Shown here in pieces: positions 17,740 to 25,482 of a DNA stretch of 64,000 nucleotides. Positions within the stretch are counted from its first letter, which is position 1. The number at the start of each line of letters is the position of its first letter. The DNA lies in NCBI RefSeq assembly GCF_005795905.1, contig NZ_VAWE01000001.1, forward strand, positions 4,887,001 to 4,951,000, written 5' to 3'. The notes below the pieces were generated by a model. The model was given only the letters and a program-made list of their open reading frames with translations. It made no database searches and was not told where the DNA came from. Source of the DNA: Streptomyces marianii (GTDB lineage Bacteria > Actinomycetota > Actinomycetes > Streptomycetales > Streptomycetaceae). Both the position numbers and the translations under genes were made by a program.

Positions 17740-18132
17740 AGTCCCGCACGCTCAAGTCCGCGTGCGCGCTTGTGCTTGCCGGTGCCACTCTGGCAACCGG
17801 TCGCCCCTACGGCCCCTACGGCCTCTGCTGCTGAGCAGCCTGCGCAGCGTCCCGCCAAGGTCGTTGCCGCCGACAGCAGGGGTGGCGCCTTCCTTGACCT
17901 CGCGTCTCAGGGCTACACCTGCGGGGAAGCCGTTAAGGCTTTCAAGGACTCTGACGTCGTTACGGTCGTACGAGGGGAGATCCCGGGCGAGGACCGGGCT
18001 GAGGGCCCTAAGAGGGTTGCACGAGGCGTCTCCCTCGGCTGGTACGTCTACAAGAAGCTGAGCAAGTCCCAGGCCACCGCCATCAACTACGGTAGCGCCG
18101 CCACCGCGGCGGGCGTCATCGGCGCGATGAGC
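17740..18132 (+). pseudogene. Relic of a small secreted protein (frameshifted signal peptide)
   Basis: One frame gives a signal-peptide core (LKSACALVLAGATLA) and then stops. The +1 frame continues with an Ala-rich cleavage region (APTAPTASAAEQP) and a mature part with SQGYTCGEAVKAFKDSDVVT and a C-terminal glycine/alanine-rich helix (KKLSKSQATAINYGSAATAA). Removing one base near 17790-17800 would join the parts. The size and shape recall secreted peptides or bacteriocins, but no family is recognised. It lacks a start codon and at ~18132 is joined to integrase sequence. Confidence 0.5.
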
Positions 18133-18560
18133 CGTCGCAACCGAGTGGTGCCGATGCCCGCGTTGTGCATCGCGCCGCTTCGCTGGCATCGGCTTCGGCA
18201 GCGGGATGCATTCGCGCGCACGGGCGTCGCCTGGCCTGAGAGCGGCTACGTCTTCGCCAGGCGGAACGGCCGGTCGGTCGAGCCGCGCAACGTCTACCGT
18301 TCGTTCACACGGGTCGCGGTCGATGCAGGGCTGCGGGTGGGCCGGCTGCACGACGCCCGGCACGGCTGTACGACGCCCGGCACGGGTGCGCGACGCTCCT
18401 CACCGCGGCCCGGGTCGCGCCGCGCGTTGTGATGGAGATCCTCGGGCACAGCCAGGTCGGCATCACCATGGACGTCTGCACGCACGTCGTGCACGACACC
18501 CAGCGGGAGGCGATCAGCCACATGGAGCGCCTGCTCAGGCGGCGCCGACCGGTCGCCTGA
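18133..18560 (+). pseudogene. Tyrosine recombinase (integrase) C-terminal fragment
   Basis: The frame RVVPMPALCIAPLRWHRLRQ ... ESGYVFARRNGRSVEPRNVY ... LHDARHGC matches phage/AICE integrases up to the His-x-x-Arg box. A 20-bp tandem duplication (18351-18370 and 18371-18390) then shifts the frame. After it, the protein resumes as TLLTAARVAPRVVMEILGHS through the catalytic Tyr region, which reads MDVCTHVV: the Tyr is replaced by Cys. The N-terminal domain is missing. The gene ends 30 nt before a strong terminator and ~70 nt before a tRNA-Arg-like fragment. Confidence 0.8.
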
Positions 18561-18589
18561 GTGGCGACTGCCGTCGAGTGGTGCCGTCG

Positions 18590-18623
18590 AAACGGCCCGG
18601 ACCTTGATCGGTCCGGGCCGTTT
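18590..18623. terminator. Strong bidirectional terminator
   Basis: AAACGGCCCGGACC and GGTCCGGGCCGTTT form a perfect 14-bp stem around a 6-nt loop. A/T runs on both sides make it work in either direction. It lies between the integrase relic and the tRNA-Arg-like fragment and could have served the original tRNA gene as its downstream terminator. Confidence 0.8.
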
Positions 18624-18628
18624 GTCTG

Positions 18629-18674
18629 GTGCCTCGGCAGGTTTCGAACCTGCGACACCCACTTCAGGAGTGGG
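18629..18674 (-). other. Diverged 3' part of tRNA-Arg(CCU), probable old att site
   Basis: On the minus strand the sequence gives the anticodon loop around CCT, variable region and TΨC arm (GTTTCGAAAC instead of GTTCGAATC), ending in CCGAGGCACC. It matches the intact tRNA-Arg 3' end at 32013 at roughly 33 of 41 positions. The 5' half of the tRNA is absent. This is what the far end of an element integrated into the tRNA gene looks like, or the scar of one. Confidence 0.6.
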
Positions 18675-18897
18675 ATCGAATCTCTGACGGGTGATGCGTG
18701 GTTGTGCCGCGTGGTGCTCTTCTGCCTGATCAGCGCTGTGCGGCATGGCCGGCCCATCCGGCTCAGGACGGCTCCTGTTGCGTAGTCCGCTCACGCATCC
18801 GGCGACCGTGGGGCGTCCAATGGAGGACCGTGCTGGAGCGCGAAAGGCTGATTTCTCCTGTGGGCACACCGGGGGAGTAGCAGCTCCCGGGTTGTAA

Positions 18898-18928
18898 CTA
18901 ACATTGGTGTCGCTAACTGCAATGTTAG
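18898..18928. promoter_or_regulatory. Inverted repeat upstream of the AAA ATPase gene
   Basis: CTAACATTG and CAATGTTAG form a perfect 9-bp dyad with a 13-bp spacer that itself contains CTAAC. A second, weaker dyad (AGTATC at 18927-18932, GATACT at 18946-18951) overlaps its right side. The region is AT-rich relative to its surroundings and ends at a GGGAGGTG ribosome-binding site, so it is a likely promoter/operator. Confidence 0.6.
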
Positions 18929-18965
18929 TATCCGGAGTATTAGGTGATACTCGGGAGGTGGCGGC

Positions 18966-20384
18966 ATGGCGGATTTCGTGGGCAGGCGGCACGAGCTCGA
19001 GACACTGGATCGCGAGCTGGGGAAGGTGACGGCCGGGGTCGGTGGGGAGCGGCCCGGGCGGTGCGTGATGCTTCGAGGACGCCGCCGGGTGGGCAAGTCG
19101 CGGTTGGTTGAGCGGTTCGCCGAGAGGTCCGGTGCGCCGTTCCTCTTCCATGCCGCCACAGGGGCGTCGCCGGGGGCGGACCTGGAGCGGTTCAGCCAGG
19201 ATGCGCAGTCGTCCAGCCTTCCGCTGGCGAACCTGCTGTCCGCGGCCCGCCCGGCGAGCTGGGATGCGGCCTTCGACGTGCTGGCGGCGGCACTGCCCCA
19301 CGACCGGGCGAGCGTGGTGGTCATGGACGAGGTGCCCTATTTGATGGATGCGGAGGGTGCCTTCGAGGGCATGCTTCAGCGGGCCTGGGACCGAGTGCTG
19401 GAGAAGAAGCCGGTTCTGCTGGTTCTCATCGGTTCCGATCTGTCGATGATGGAGGCGCTGAACAGCTATGGACGCCCGTTCCATCAGCGTGGACGGGAGA
19501 TGGTGCTGGGTCCGCTCAACCCGGCGGAGGTGGGCGAGATGCTCGGCCTCGATCCTGCCTCGGCCTTCGACGCGGCCTTGATCACCGGTGGACTGCCTTT
19601 GATCTGCGCAGAGTGGACGCACAGCGCCGGGATGTGGGAGTTCCTGCAGGCGGCGCTCAGCGATCCGGTCTCGGCCTTGCTGGTGTCGGCGGAGCGCTCG
19701 CTTGCCGCGGAGTTCCCCCAGCAGGTCCAGGCTCGCACCGTCCTCTCGGCGATCGGTAGCGGTGAGCGGACGTTCTCCAATATTGCCCGCGCCGCCGGCG
19801 GGATCGGGGCGACCCCGCTACAGCGGTCGCTGGGGATCCTTGCGGACAAGCGGGTGATCGCGGCGGAGCTTCCCGTGTCCACGCGGCCTTCGAGGGATCG
19901 TCGCTACCGGGTCGCGGATCCCTACCTCCGCTTCTGGCTGAAGCTCCTGGGCCCGGCGATGGAGGAGATCGAGCGGGGCCGGGGTGACCTGACGCTGCAG
20001 CGCATCCGCGAGAGCTGGACCAGCTGGCGTGGCAGGGCCATTGAACCTCTGGTGCGCGAGGCTCTGGCACGGCTACTTCCCGATGCGAACCTCCCGGCTG
20101 CCCCCGCCATCGGCGGTTACTGGACCCGTACCAACGATGTGGAGATCGACATCGTGGGAGCGGACCGCGCGCCGATCGCCAAGGAGTTGTTGTTCGTCGG
20201 CTCGGTGAAGTGGCTGGAGAACTCCCCGTTCGACCGGCACGATCTCGCGGCGCTGCACCGGCACCGCGCCGCGCTCACGCCTGCTCCCGTGCCTGTGATG
20301 GCCGTCTCGCGCAGCGGGACCGACTGCGCGGGGCTCGACGCTGCGTACGGCCCGGCGGAACTCCTCTCGGCGTGGTCCTCCTGA
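18966..20384 (+). CDS. AAA ATPase of the Arch_ATPase/DUF234 group
   Basis: 472 residues. Walker A is G38RRRVGKS45 and Walker B is VVVMDEVPYL with D121-E122. The family sensor FLFHA and the GGLPLICAEW segment follow, then a winged helix (ARTVLSAIGSGERTFSNIAR ... RSLGILADKRVIA). A C-terminal DUF234 nuclease-like domain closes the protein (YRVADPYLRFWLKLLGP; WTRTNDVEIDIVGAD ... VGSVKW). The D-x-D...K pattern in that part fits a PD-(D/E)xK core. Such ATPases are common in mobile islands; some are thought to act in defence or as toxins, none firmly. A good RBS fixes ATG 18966. Confidence 0.85.
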   Translation: MADFVGRRHELETLDRELGKVTAGVGGERPGRCVMLRGRRRVGKSRLVERFAERSGAPFLFHAATGASPGADLERFSQDAQSSSLPLANLLSAARPASWDAAFDVLAAALPHDRASVVVMDEVPYLMDAEGAFEGMLQRAWDRVLEKKPVLLVLIGSDLSMMEALNSYGRPFHQRGREMVLGPLNPAEVGEMLGLDPASAFDAALITGGLPLICAEWTHSAGMWEFLQAALSDPVSALLVSAERSLAAEFPQQVQARTVLSAIGSGERTFSNIARAAGGIGATPLQRSLGILADKRVIAAELPVSTRPSRDRRYRVADPYLRFWLKLLGPAMEEIERGRGDLTLQRIRESWTSWRGRAIEPLVREALARLLPDANLPAAPAIGGYWTRTNDVEIDIVGADRAPIAKELLFVGSVKWLENSPFDRHDLAALHRHRAALTPAPVPVMAVSRSGTDCAGLDAAYGPAELLSAWSS

Positions 20385-20569
20385 GGATGCCGGAATACGT
20401 GTTGGGGCCAGGTGTCTATCGCCTGTTGCCCCACTTGGGTCGGCCGCGAGCCTCCGGCCCACCGCGACGGTGACGCACTCCCGCTCACGCAAACGGCCCC
20501 GAACAATGAGTCCGAGGCCGAGTAGGCCCTCCCTAGAGAGAAACCCTAGGTCAGAGCGGTCATGCGTGC
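20385..20569. other. Short interval between the ATPase gene and the IS21 relic
   Basis: 185 bp with no gene. It contains CGGCCTCGGAC-type partial dyads around 20505-20525 but no clear terminator. Confidence 0.3.
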
Positions 20570-20854
20570 TGCCCCCGGCAGGATTCACGATCGAGCCCTT
20601 CGGCGCCCGCCGGTACTTCGGCGGATCGTCGCTGGCCACGGCCCGCCGCACGGTGTTCCGGGCGATCCCCAGATGCCGCGCGATCCCCTTGATCGACATG
20701 CCCTCCGCGCGGTGGAGCCGCCGGATCTCAGCCCAGTCCTCCACACCGGTCACCTCTTCCACCTGGCCCTCATGGAGCCAGACTGATCACTTGATCACGG
20801 AAGGGGTCACTTTTCATCGACCGATAGGGGGTCACGGTTCACGGAACGCCGACA
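20570..20854 (-). pseudogene. IS21-family relic: left end and IstA N-terminus
   Basis: From a GTG at 20762 the minus strand encodes an IS21 IstA N-terminus (VEDWAEIRRLHRAEGMSIKG, then IARHLGIARNTVRRAVASDD). It breaks off after RRAPKGSIV at about 20587. Upstream, two GTGACCCC repeats and a terminal TGTCGG at 20854 give the element end typical of Streptomyces IS21 copies. Where the gene breaks, 17 bases (20570-20586) match the 3' end of the tRNA-Arg att core exactly. IstB and the right end are missing. Confidence 0.75.
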
Positions 20855-20885
20855 GGCAGGTTACGCCTTCTGATCCGTAGCTCTA

Positions 20886-22056
20886 GTGTCTCGTGATTCC
20901 GTTAGCGTTACTTGATCTTGTGTGGCAGGGTGGCTTGGTATGGAGCTCTCCGTGGAACAGGTCGCCGAGTTGCGGGAGTTGGTGAACAGCAGGGACGTGC
21001 CTGCGGATGTCGCCACGCGGGGCCGGATCGTGCTGTGGTCGGGTGAGGGGCGCCGACGCAAGGACATTGCCGAGTTGCTCGGGGTGTCGCTGCCCACCGT
21101 GGACCGCTGGAAGACCCGTTATGCCGAGCAGGGCCTGGCGGGGCTGGACGGGGAGCGTCCCGGTGGTGCACGGGAGCAGGTACCGGCCCGGGTGCGGTCC
21201 CGAGTGATCGCGCTGACGCGTATGACACCGCCGGACGGCACGGGGCTTTCGCACTGGTCCACACGGGAGTTGGCGAAGTACCTGGAGCGGACCGAGAACG
21301 TCACCGTGTCCTGGCACTACATCGCGCGCGTCTGGCGCGAGGAGAGCCTCAAGCCGCACCGCAGTGGCACCTTCAAGATTTCGAAGGACCCGGCGTTCGC
21401 GGAGAAGGTGGCCGACGTGATCGGCCTCTACCTCGCCCCGCCGGGCGGCGCGGTGGTCCTCTCGATCGACGAGAAGACGCAGATCCAGGCGCTGGACCGA
21501 ACCCAGCGGGTACTGCCCGTCGCGTTCGCGGCGAGCGAGAAGCGCACCGCCGACTACGTCCGGCACGGCACCACGAACCTGTTCGCCGCCCTGAACGTGA
21601 CCACCGGCGAAGTGCTCGGCGAGTGCAGGCCGACCCGGAACGGCAAGGACTTCCTGACCTTCTTGAAGAAGGCGGTGAAACCACACGCCGGAAAGGACAT
21701 CCACGTCGTCCTGGACAACCTCTCCACGCACACCACCCCAGAGGTCAAGGAGTGGCTGGCCAAGAACCCGCACGTCCACTTCCATTTCACTCCCGTCGGC
21801 TCCTCGTGGCTGAACCAGATCGAGATCTGGTTCGGAATCCTGACCCGGCAGTCCATCCGCCGCGGCACGTTCTCCAGCGTCAACGTCCTGATCAAGCAGA
21901 TCCGCGACTACATCGACTCCTGGAACGAGAGCGCGAAACCGTTCACCTGGACCGCGACCGCCGGCGAGGTCCTCGCCAAAGTCCGACTCGTCGCGACCAA
22001 CATGAAGAAACTCGTCAATAACAACTCGAACTGACATGAACAGGATCACGAGACAC
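20886..22056 (+). mobile_element. Complete IS630-family insertion sequence
   Basis: Terminal inverted repeats begin GTGTCTCGTGAT on both sides and continue with two mismatches. They are flanked by the TA duplication typical of the IS630/Tc1 group (TA at 20884-20885 and 22057-22058, within CTAG on both sides). The element is 1171 bp with one transposase gene. It sits 29 bp to the right of the IS21 relic's terminus. Confidence 0.9.
20940..22034 (+). CDS. IS630-family transposase
   Basis: 364 residues from ATG 20940; a GTG at 20922 is in frame but has no ribosome-binding site. The N-terminus is a double helix-turn-helix (RKDIAELLGVSLPTVDRWKT; HWSTRELAKYLERTENVTVS). The DDE catalytic core is complete: VVLSIDEKTQIQAL, VVLDNLSTHTTPEV and SSWLNQIEIWFG. 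No frameshift is seen, so the element may be active. Confidence 0.93.
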   Translation: MELSVEQVAELRELVNSRDVPADVATRGRIVLWSGEGRRRKDIAELLGVSLPTVDRWKTRYAEQGLAGLDGERPGGAREQVPARVRSRVIALTRMTPPDGTGLSHWSTRELAKYLERTENVTVSWHYIARVWREESLKPHRSGTFKISKDPAFAEKVADVIGLYLAPPGGAVVLSIDEKTQIQALDRTQRVLPVAFAASEKRTADYVRHGTTNLFAALNVTTGEVLGECRPTRNGKDFLTFLKKAVKPHAGKDIHVVLDNLSTHTTPEVKEWLAKNPHVHFHFTPVGSSWLNQIEIWFGILTRQSIRRGTFSSVNVLIKQIRDYIDSWNESAKPFTWTATAGEVLAKVRLVATNMKKLVNNNSN

Positions 22057-22133
22057 TAGCCGGATCGGTCAGCAGCGATTATGCCGGCAGAAATCGAAGT
22101 CATGGCGACCACTGCCGAACGCGCACGGTTGCT

Positions 22134-22165
22134 GTGGTTGCTGTACTTCGCTGCTGTACAGCAAC
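22134..22165. repeat. 24-bp repeat (copy 1) inside a 10-bp hairpin
   Basis: The 24 bases at 22134-22157 recur with one mismatch at 24267-24290. In this copy GTTGCTGTAC (22137-22146) and GTACAGCAAC (22156-22165) form a perfect stem with a 9-nt loop; the second copy has lost the right arm. The hairpin is just beyond the 3' end of the PH-domain gene and could end its transcript. Confidence 0.55.
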
Positions 22166-22180
22166 TGTGCCCTGACGCCC

Positions 22181-22708
22181 TCACCCACTGACTGCCAGAA
22201 CGATGAGTAGCGGGCCGTAGATCAACGCGGCGGCAGCGCACAGTTGGCGCCACCGCACAGACCGGCGCAGTTGAACAGTGCCATCCCATTTGCCACCACG
22301 ACGGGCCTTCTTATGCGCCTTGCAGAGAATCCTCAATGCCTTCTCATACGTCGGGTACCCCGTGAAAGCCCCGATCAGTGAGCCGCCGAAGGCGATTGAG
22401 CCGAGTTCGCGTTCATCGCGCAGTCGGATACACAGACCGTCGTCCGCTGTGATCCGTGCAACACCTGACCACGCGACTGTTGAGGTCACGACGATGTTAG
22501 TGACGATCAGGTGAGAGTCCGTGAAACGGATGGCCGAGTGCCATCCCGTCATCCACAAGAAGACCACAAACGTCGCGACCACCAATGGGGGCGCGTATCC
22601 GTCATCGCGCATGAAGACCGCAGCCCCCATCGCGCACGCGTAAAAGGCAACCCCCATTACCGTCGACAGCCAAGTGAAGAACGGCCGACGCACGACGTTC
22701 TCACTCAT
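22181..22708 (-). CDS. Small membrane protein with bacterial PH domain
   Basis: 175 residues. Two hydrophobic helices (residues ~12-32 and ~40-56) are followed by a bPH_6-type domain (SAIRFTDSHLIVTNIVVTST ... ITADDGLCIRLRDERELGSI ... FTGYPTYEKALRIL). A final C-terminal helix (AAALIYGPLLIVLAVSG) completes it. The N-terminal half resembles mycobacterial low-molecular-weight antigen-like proteins. The function is unknown. ATG 22708 has a weak upstream ribosome-binding site. It is one of few intact non-transposon genes in this part of the island. Confidence 0.75.
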   Translation of the reverse strand: MSENVVRRPFFTWLSTVMGVAFYACAMGAAVFMRDDGYAPPLVVATFVVFLWMTGWHSAIRFTDSHLIVTNIVVTSTVAWSGVARITADDGLCIRLRDERELGSIAFGGSLIGAFTGYPTYEKALRILCKAHKKARRGGKWDGTVQLRRSVRWRQLCAAAALIYGPLLIVLAVSG

Positions 22709-22770
22709 TTCACATCACCCCGGAAGGATCTTCTATGCCGAGAAGGCGCAGGTCAAGGGGCTGCATCACA

Positions 22771-22923
22771 GGTCGGCGGAGCGGCTTCGGCCGGTGCCCT
22801 GCCCGGTTCGGGGTCGGGCATGATCAGGGGGCTTTACGCTCGCCAGCGAAATCGGGCAGGCGAGCCTGCTCCTGTAGTGCCCGATTGGCCCCTGGTCTTG
22901 CTCGACGCGGGACCCGAACCGGG
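22771..22923. other. Structured noncoding element, copy 1
   Basis: It begins with GGTCGGCGGAGCGGCTT, identical to 26461-26477. Three nested stems follow: 22802-22815 with 22911-22923 (one bulge), 22822-22830 with 22889-22897 (one G-U), and AATCGGGCA 22850-22858 with TGCCCGATT 22878-22886. GGCTTTAC at 22830 could instead pair with GTAAAGCC at 22931, crossing the outer stem. No gene is encoded. The role may be a structured RNA, a terminator or a single-strand origin. Confidence 0.55.
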
Positions 22924-23039
22924 GAGGTGGGTAAAGCCGTGGAGCCGGCCGCCCCCGCTGATGGGCAACGACCATGGAAGCGGGTCCGTCGACAGCGCAC
23001 CGCCGCCGCGATCCGGCCTTAGTCGAAGCACAATGCGTC

Positions 23040-23884
23040 TTTGACCTGTATGTATGGCATCCCCTTGCCCCTCTGACCATGTGTTCTCGCCCCTTTGTGG
23101 GTTGGGGATCTCTGGCTTCGAGCCGATGTAGGTCATGGTCGACTCGGTGTGGCGGTGTCCGGCGAAGGTCGCGATGGCGTGCAGTTCCGAGCCCATCCTT
23201 GCCAGGTCCGTCAGGCAGAGGTGGCGGGTGGTGTGCGTGGAGAAGCGCGGCAGATCGGCGGTCAGAGCGACGCTGCGGATCACCTTCGACCAGGTCCACA
23301 GAGTCAGCGGCTGCCCGTGGTTGCGGCGCGACTCCGACAGGAACAGAGGGCCGCGGGCCCGGCTGATCGTGGCCCGATGCACGAGGGAGTCGGACAGCAG
23401 CACGCCGGTCGGCGCGGAGTACGGGATCACGCGCTCGCGCCGAGTCTTCGTCGCTTCCGCCCTGATCCGAAGCGTCCGGTGGGCCGGATCGACGTCGTCG
23501 GTCCGCAGCGAGCAAAGCTCATCGCGCCGCAGAGCAGCGTCGTAGGCCAGGGCGAGCATCACCCGGTTCCGTACCGGCTCCCGGCGCACGACGTCCAGCA
23601 GATCGAGCCACTGCTGTTCGCTGGGGATCCACGGCAGCTTCACCAGGCGCGGCACAAGCCCGCGCGGGTGGCTGCCGAACTTCCGGCCCCGCGTGTAGCG
23701 TCCGCGGCCGACGGGGTTCGACTCTCGCAGCCCCTCCTCGATCAGGTAGTCGTAGAACAGCCGTACCGGTACCAGCCGCTGCTAGCCCCGGTAGCGAGGC
23801 TTCAGCGAAGCCCGCATCAGGGCCCTCCAAGCGGTCGACCAGCTTCTCGTACCGATGCTGGGCCAACTCGTCCTTCGCGGGCAT
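23040..23884 (-). pseudogene. Tyrosine recombinase (XerC/integrase type), broken
   Basis: The main frame contains the complete catalytic domain: MLALAYDAALRRDELCSLRT (Arg), THTTRHLCLTDLARMG (His-x-x-Arg), FAGHRHTESTMTYIG (His and Tyr). The N-terminal part is damaged. An ATG at 23884 opens a frame (MPAKDELAQHRYEKLVDRLE), but the downstream homologous frame (QRLVPVRLFYDYLIEEGLRE) is shifted and has an in-frame TAG before it near 23785. The gene lies immediately inside the att copy at 23996, as an integrase should. The true C-terminal end is uncertain. Confidence 0.8.
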
Positions 23885-23947
23885 CTCGCACAGCTCCCCA
23901 CCTCTGCCCGCAGTCGCATGTGTGCCATATGTGTGCTGCGAGTACGA

Positions 23948-23977
23948 AGGCCTCCCGTCCGATGGACGGAAGGGCCT
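23948..23977. terminator. Hairpin beside the att copy
   Basis: AGGCCTCCCGTCC and GGACGGAAGGGCCT form a stem of about 13 bp with one bulge and a 3-nt loop. It lies between the att repeat and the integrase start and corresponds in position to a tRNA terminator. Confidence 0.5.
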
Positions 23978-23995
23978 CTGACCAGGTGTTTCTCT

Positions 23996-24036
23996 GTGCC
24001 CCCGGCAGGATTCGAACCTGCGACACCCGCTTTAGG
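23996..24036. repeat. attL-like 41-bp direct repeat (tRNA-Arg 3' end)
   Basis: These 41 bases are identical to 32012-32052, the 3' end of the intact tRNA-Arg gene. They cover the acceptor 3' strand, the TΨC arm and part of the anticodon loop. Identity stops abruptly on the right. The two copies are 8016 bp apart and bound an element whose integrase lies next to the right copy. Confidence 0.88.
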
Positions 24037-24378
24037 CGCGAGGTTGGGCGAGTTGCCGTCTGACCTGGGTAACGCCGGCTTGGGTGCCTTCGGTGCATCA
24101 GGCCCGCTGACAGCCGCCGTTCCCCGTGAGTCCCCGCTCCATCTGGCACGCGTGTGGCACGCTGACCCTCTCGATGCGAACTCCGCACAGTGTGGTCGCT
24201 GAGGTCTGCGTGGTTGGCCGCTATGCCCCTCTGATTCTGATGTGTTGAAGGTCGACAGCGGTCGGCGTGGTTGCTGTACTCCGCTGCTGTTCGAGGAGCC
24301 TGTGCACAGAACTAGAGGTATTCCGCCCCGCTATGGTGCCGGGGAGATTGATTGCTACTCACACTCCCTGGGGAGAGC
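24037..24378. other. Interval between att copy and lipoprotein relic
   Basis: It carries no gene. It contains the second, truncated copy of the 24-bp repeat (24267-24290) and an AT-richer stretch (24300-24365) that may be the promoter of the lipoprotein gene. Confidence 0.4.
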
Positions 24379-24411
24379 ATGCGCGTGCAAGCCTTGAAGT
24401 CCGTCCTCGCC

Positions 24412-25362
24412 CTAGTTGTATTGCCCTGAGAGGTTAGGAACGCGGCTGGCGGGTGGCTGGCCCTTCAGCGCGGTGTGTCCGCGGTGGTGATTGTAGGTGT
24501 GCAGCCATGTGGGGAAGGCGTCGCGTCGTTCCTGTTCTGATCGGTAGGGCTTTGCGTAGGCCCATTCGTCGAGCAGGGTGCGGTTGAGGCGTTCGACCTT
24601 GCCGTTGGTCTGCGGCCGGTAGGGCCGGGTTCGCTTGTGAGTGATCCCTGCGTCGGCGAGTGCATCGCGCCAGGTGTGCGACTTGTAGCAGGCGCCGTTG
24701 TCGGTCAGTACGCGCTCGACGGTGATCCCGACGCTGGTGAAGAAGGCGTGGGCGCGGGTCCAGAAGGCGGTGGCGGTCTCCTTCTTCTCGTCCGGGTGGA
24801 TCTCGCTGTAGGCGAGGCGGGAGTGGTCGTCGACCGCGGTGTGGACGTAGCTGTAGCCGGCGTTCTTGCGGTTCTTGCGTCCGGCTTGGCGGCCGAGGGT
24901 TTTGTGGCCGCCGCCGTCGGGGATGTTGCCGAGCTTTTTGATGTCCACGTGGACCAGCTCGCCCGGGCGGTCCCATTCGTAGCGGCGTATGACGCGGCCG
25001 GTGGCCCGGTCCAGGTGGGTGAGCCGGGCCAGGCGGTAGCGGACGAGGACTCGGTGCACGGTCGAGGGCACGAGGCCCAGCAGGTGCGCGATGCGGGCCG
25101 GGCCCCACCGGCGGGCGAGGCGGACCTTGATGATCCGGCGTTCGGTCCGGGTCGGTGTCCGGCGGGGACTGCGATGCGGTCGGGAGGAGTGGTCGGCCAT
25201 CCCGGCCTCGCCCAGGGCCCGGTAGCGGTCGGCCCACCGCTGGGCGGTTGTGGGCGAGACCTGGAAGCGTTCGGCGGCCCGGCGCAGGGGCCAGCCGTCC
25301 TCGACCACGCAGCGGGCCAGGCGTAGCCGCCCGGTCTCGGTCAGGGGTGCATTACGGTGGGG
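24412..25362 (-). CDS. IS481-family transposase
   Basis: 316 residues from GTG 25362 (VPHRNAPLTETGRLRLARCV is the usual family start; an upstream in-frame ATG adds 20 atypical residues). Two helix-turn-helix units (AAERFQVSPTTAQRWADRYR; RIAHLLGLVPSTVHRVLVRY) precede an rve integrase core with VHVDIKKLG, AVDDHSRLAYSE, VLTDNGACYKS and NGKVERLNRTL. The stop codon TAG lies in the duplicated target, outside the element itself. The frame is intact. Confidence 0.92.
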   Translation of the reverse strand, partial: PHRNAPLTETGRLRLARCVVEDGWPLRRAAERFQVSPTTAQRWADRYRALGEAGMADHSSRPHRSPRRTPTRTERRIIKVRLARRWGPARIAHLLGLVPSTVHRVLVRYRLARLTHLDRATGRVIRRYEWDRPGELVHVDIKKLGNIPDGGGHKTLGRQAGRKNRKNAGYSYVHTAVDDHSRLAYSEIHPDEKKETATAFWTRAHAFFTSVGITVERVLTDNGACYKSHTWRDALADAGITHKRTRPYRPQTNGKVERLNRTLLDEWAYAKPYRSEQERRDAFPTWLHTYNHHRGHTALKGQPPASRVPNLSGQYN

Positions 25363-25482
25363 CACGAGGGCCTTTCTGTTGGTGTAGACGTCGCAATCCA
25401 CACCGAACCGGAAGGCCCTCACCCGTTCAAGATCCCTCAGCCGAGATCTGCCTCACCGTCCACAACCTCCCGGGACAGAACA
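24417..25482 (-). mobile_element. IS481-family insertion sequence
   Basis: The 1066-bp element has ends TGTATTGCCCTGAGAGGTT and (right end, reversed) TGTTCTGTCCCGGGAGGTT, 14 of 19 identical, with TGT...ACA termini. It is flanked by the direct repeat CCTAGT (24411-24416 and 25483-25488). It interrupts a lipoprotein signal sequence. Confidence 0.9.
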
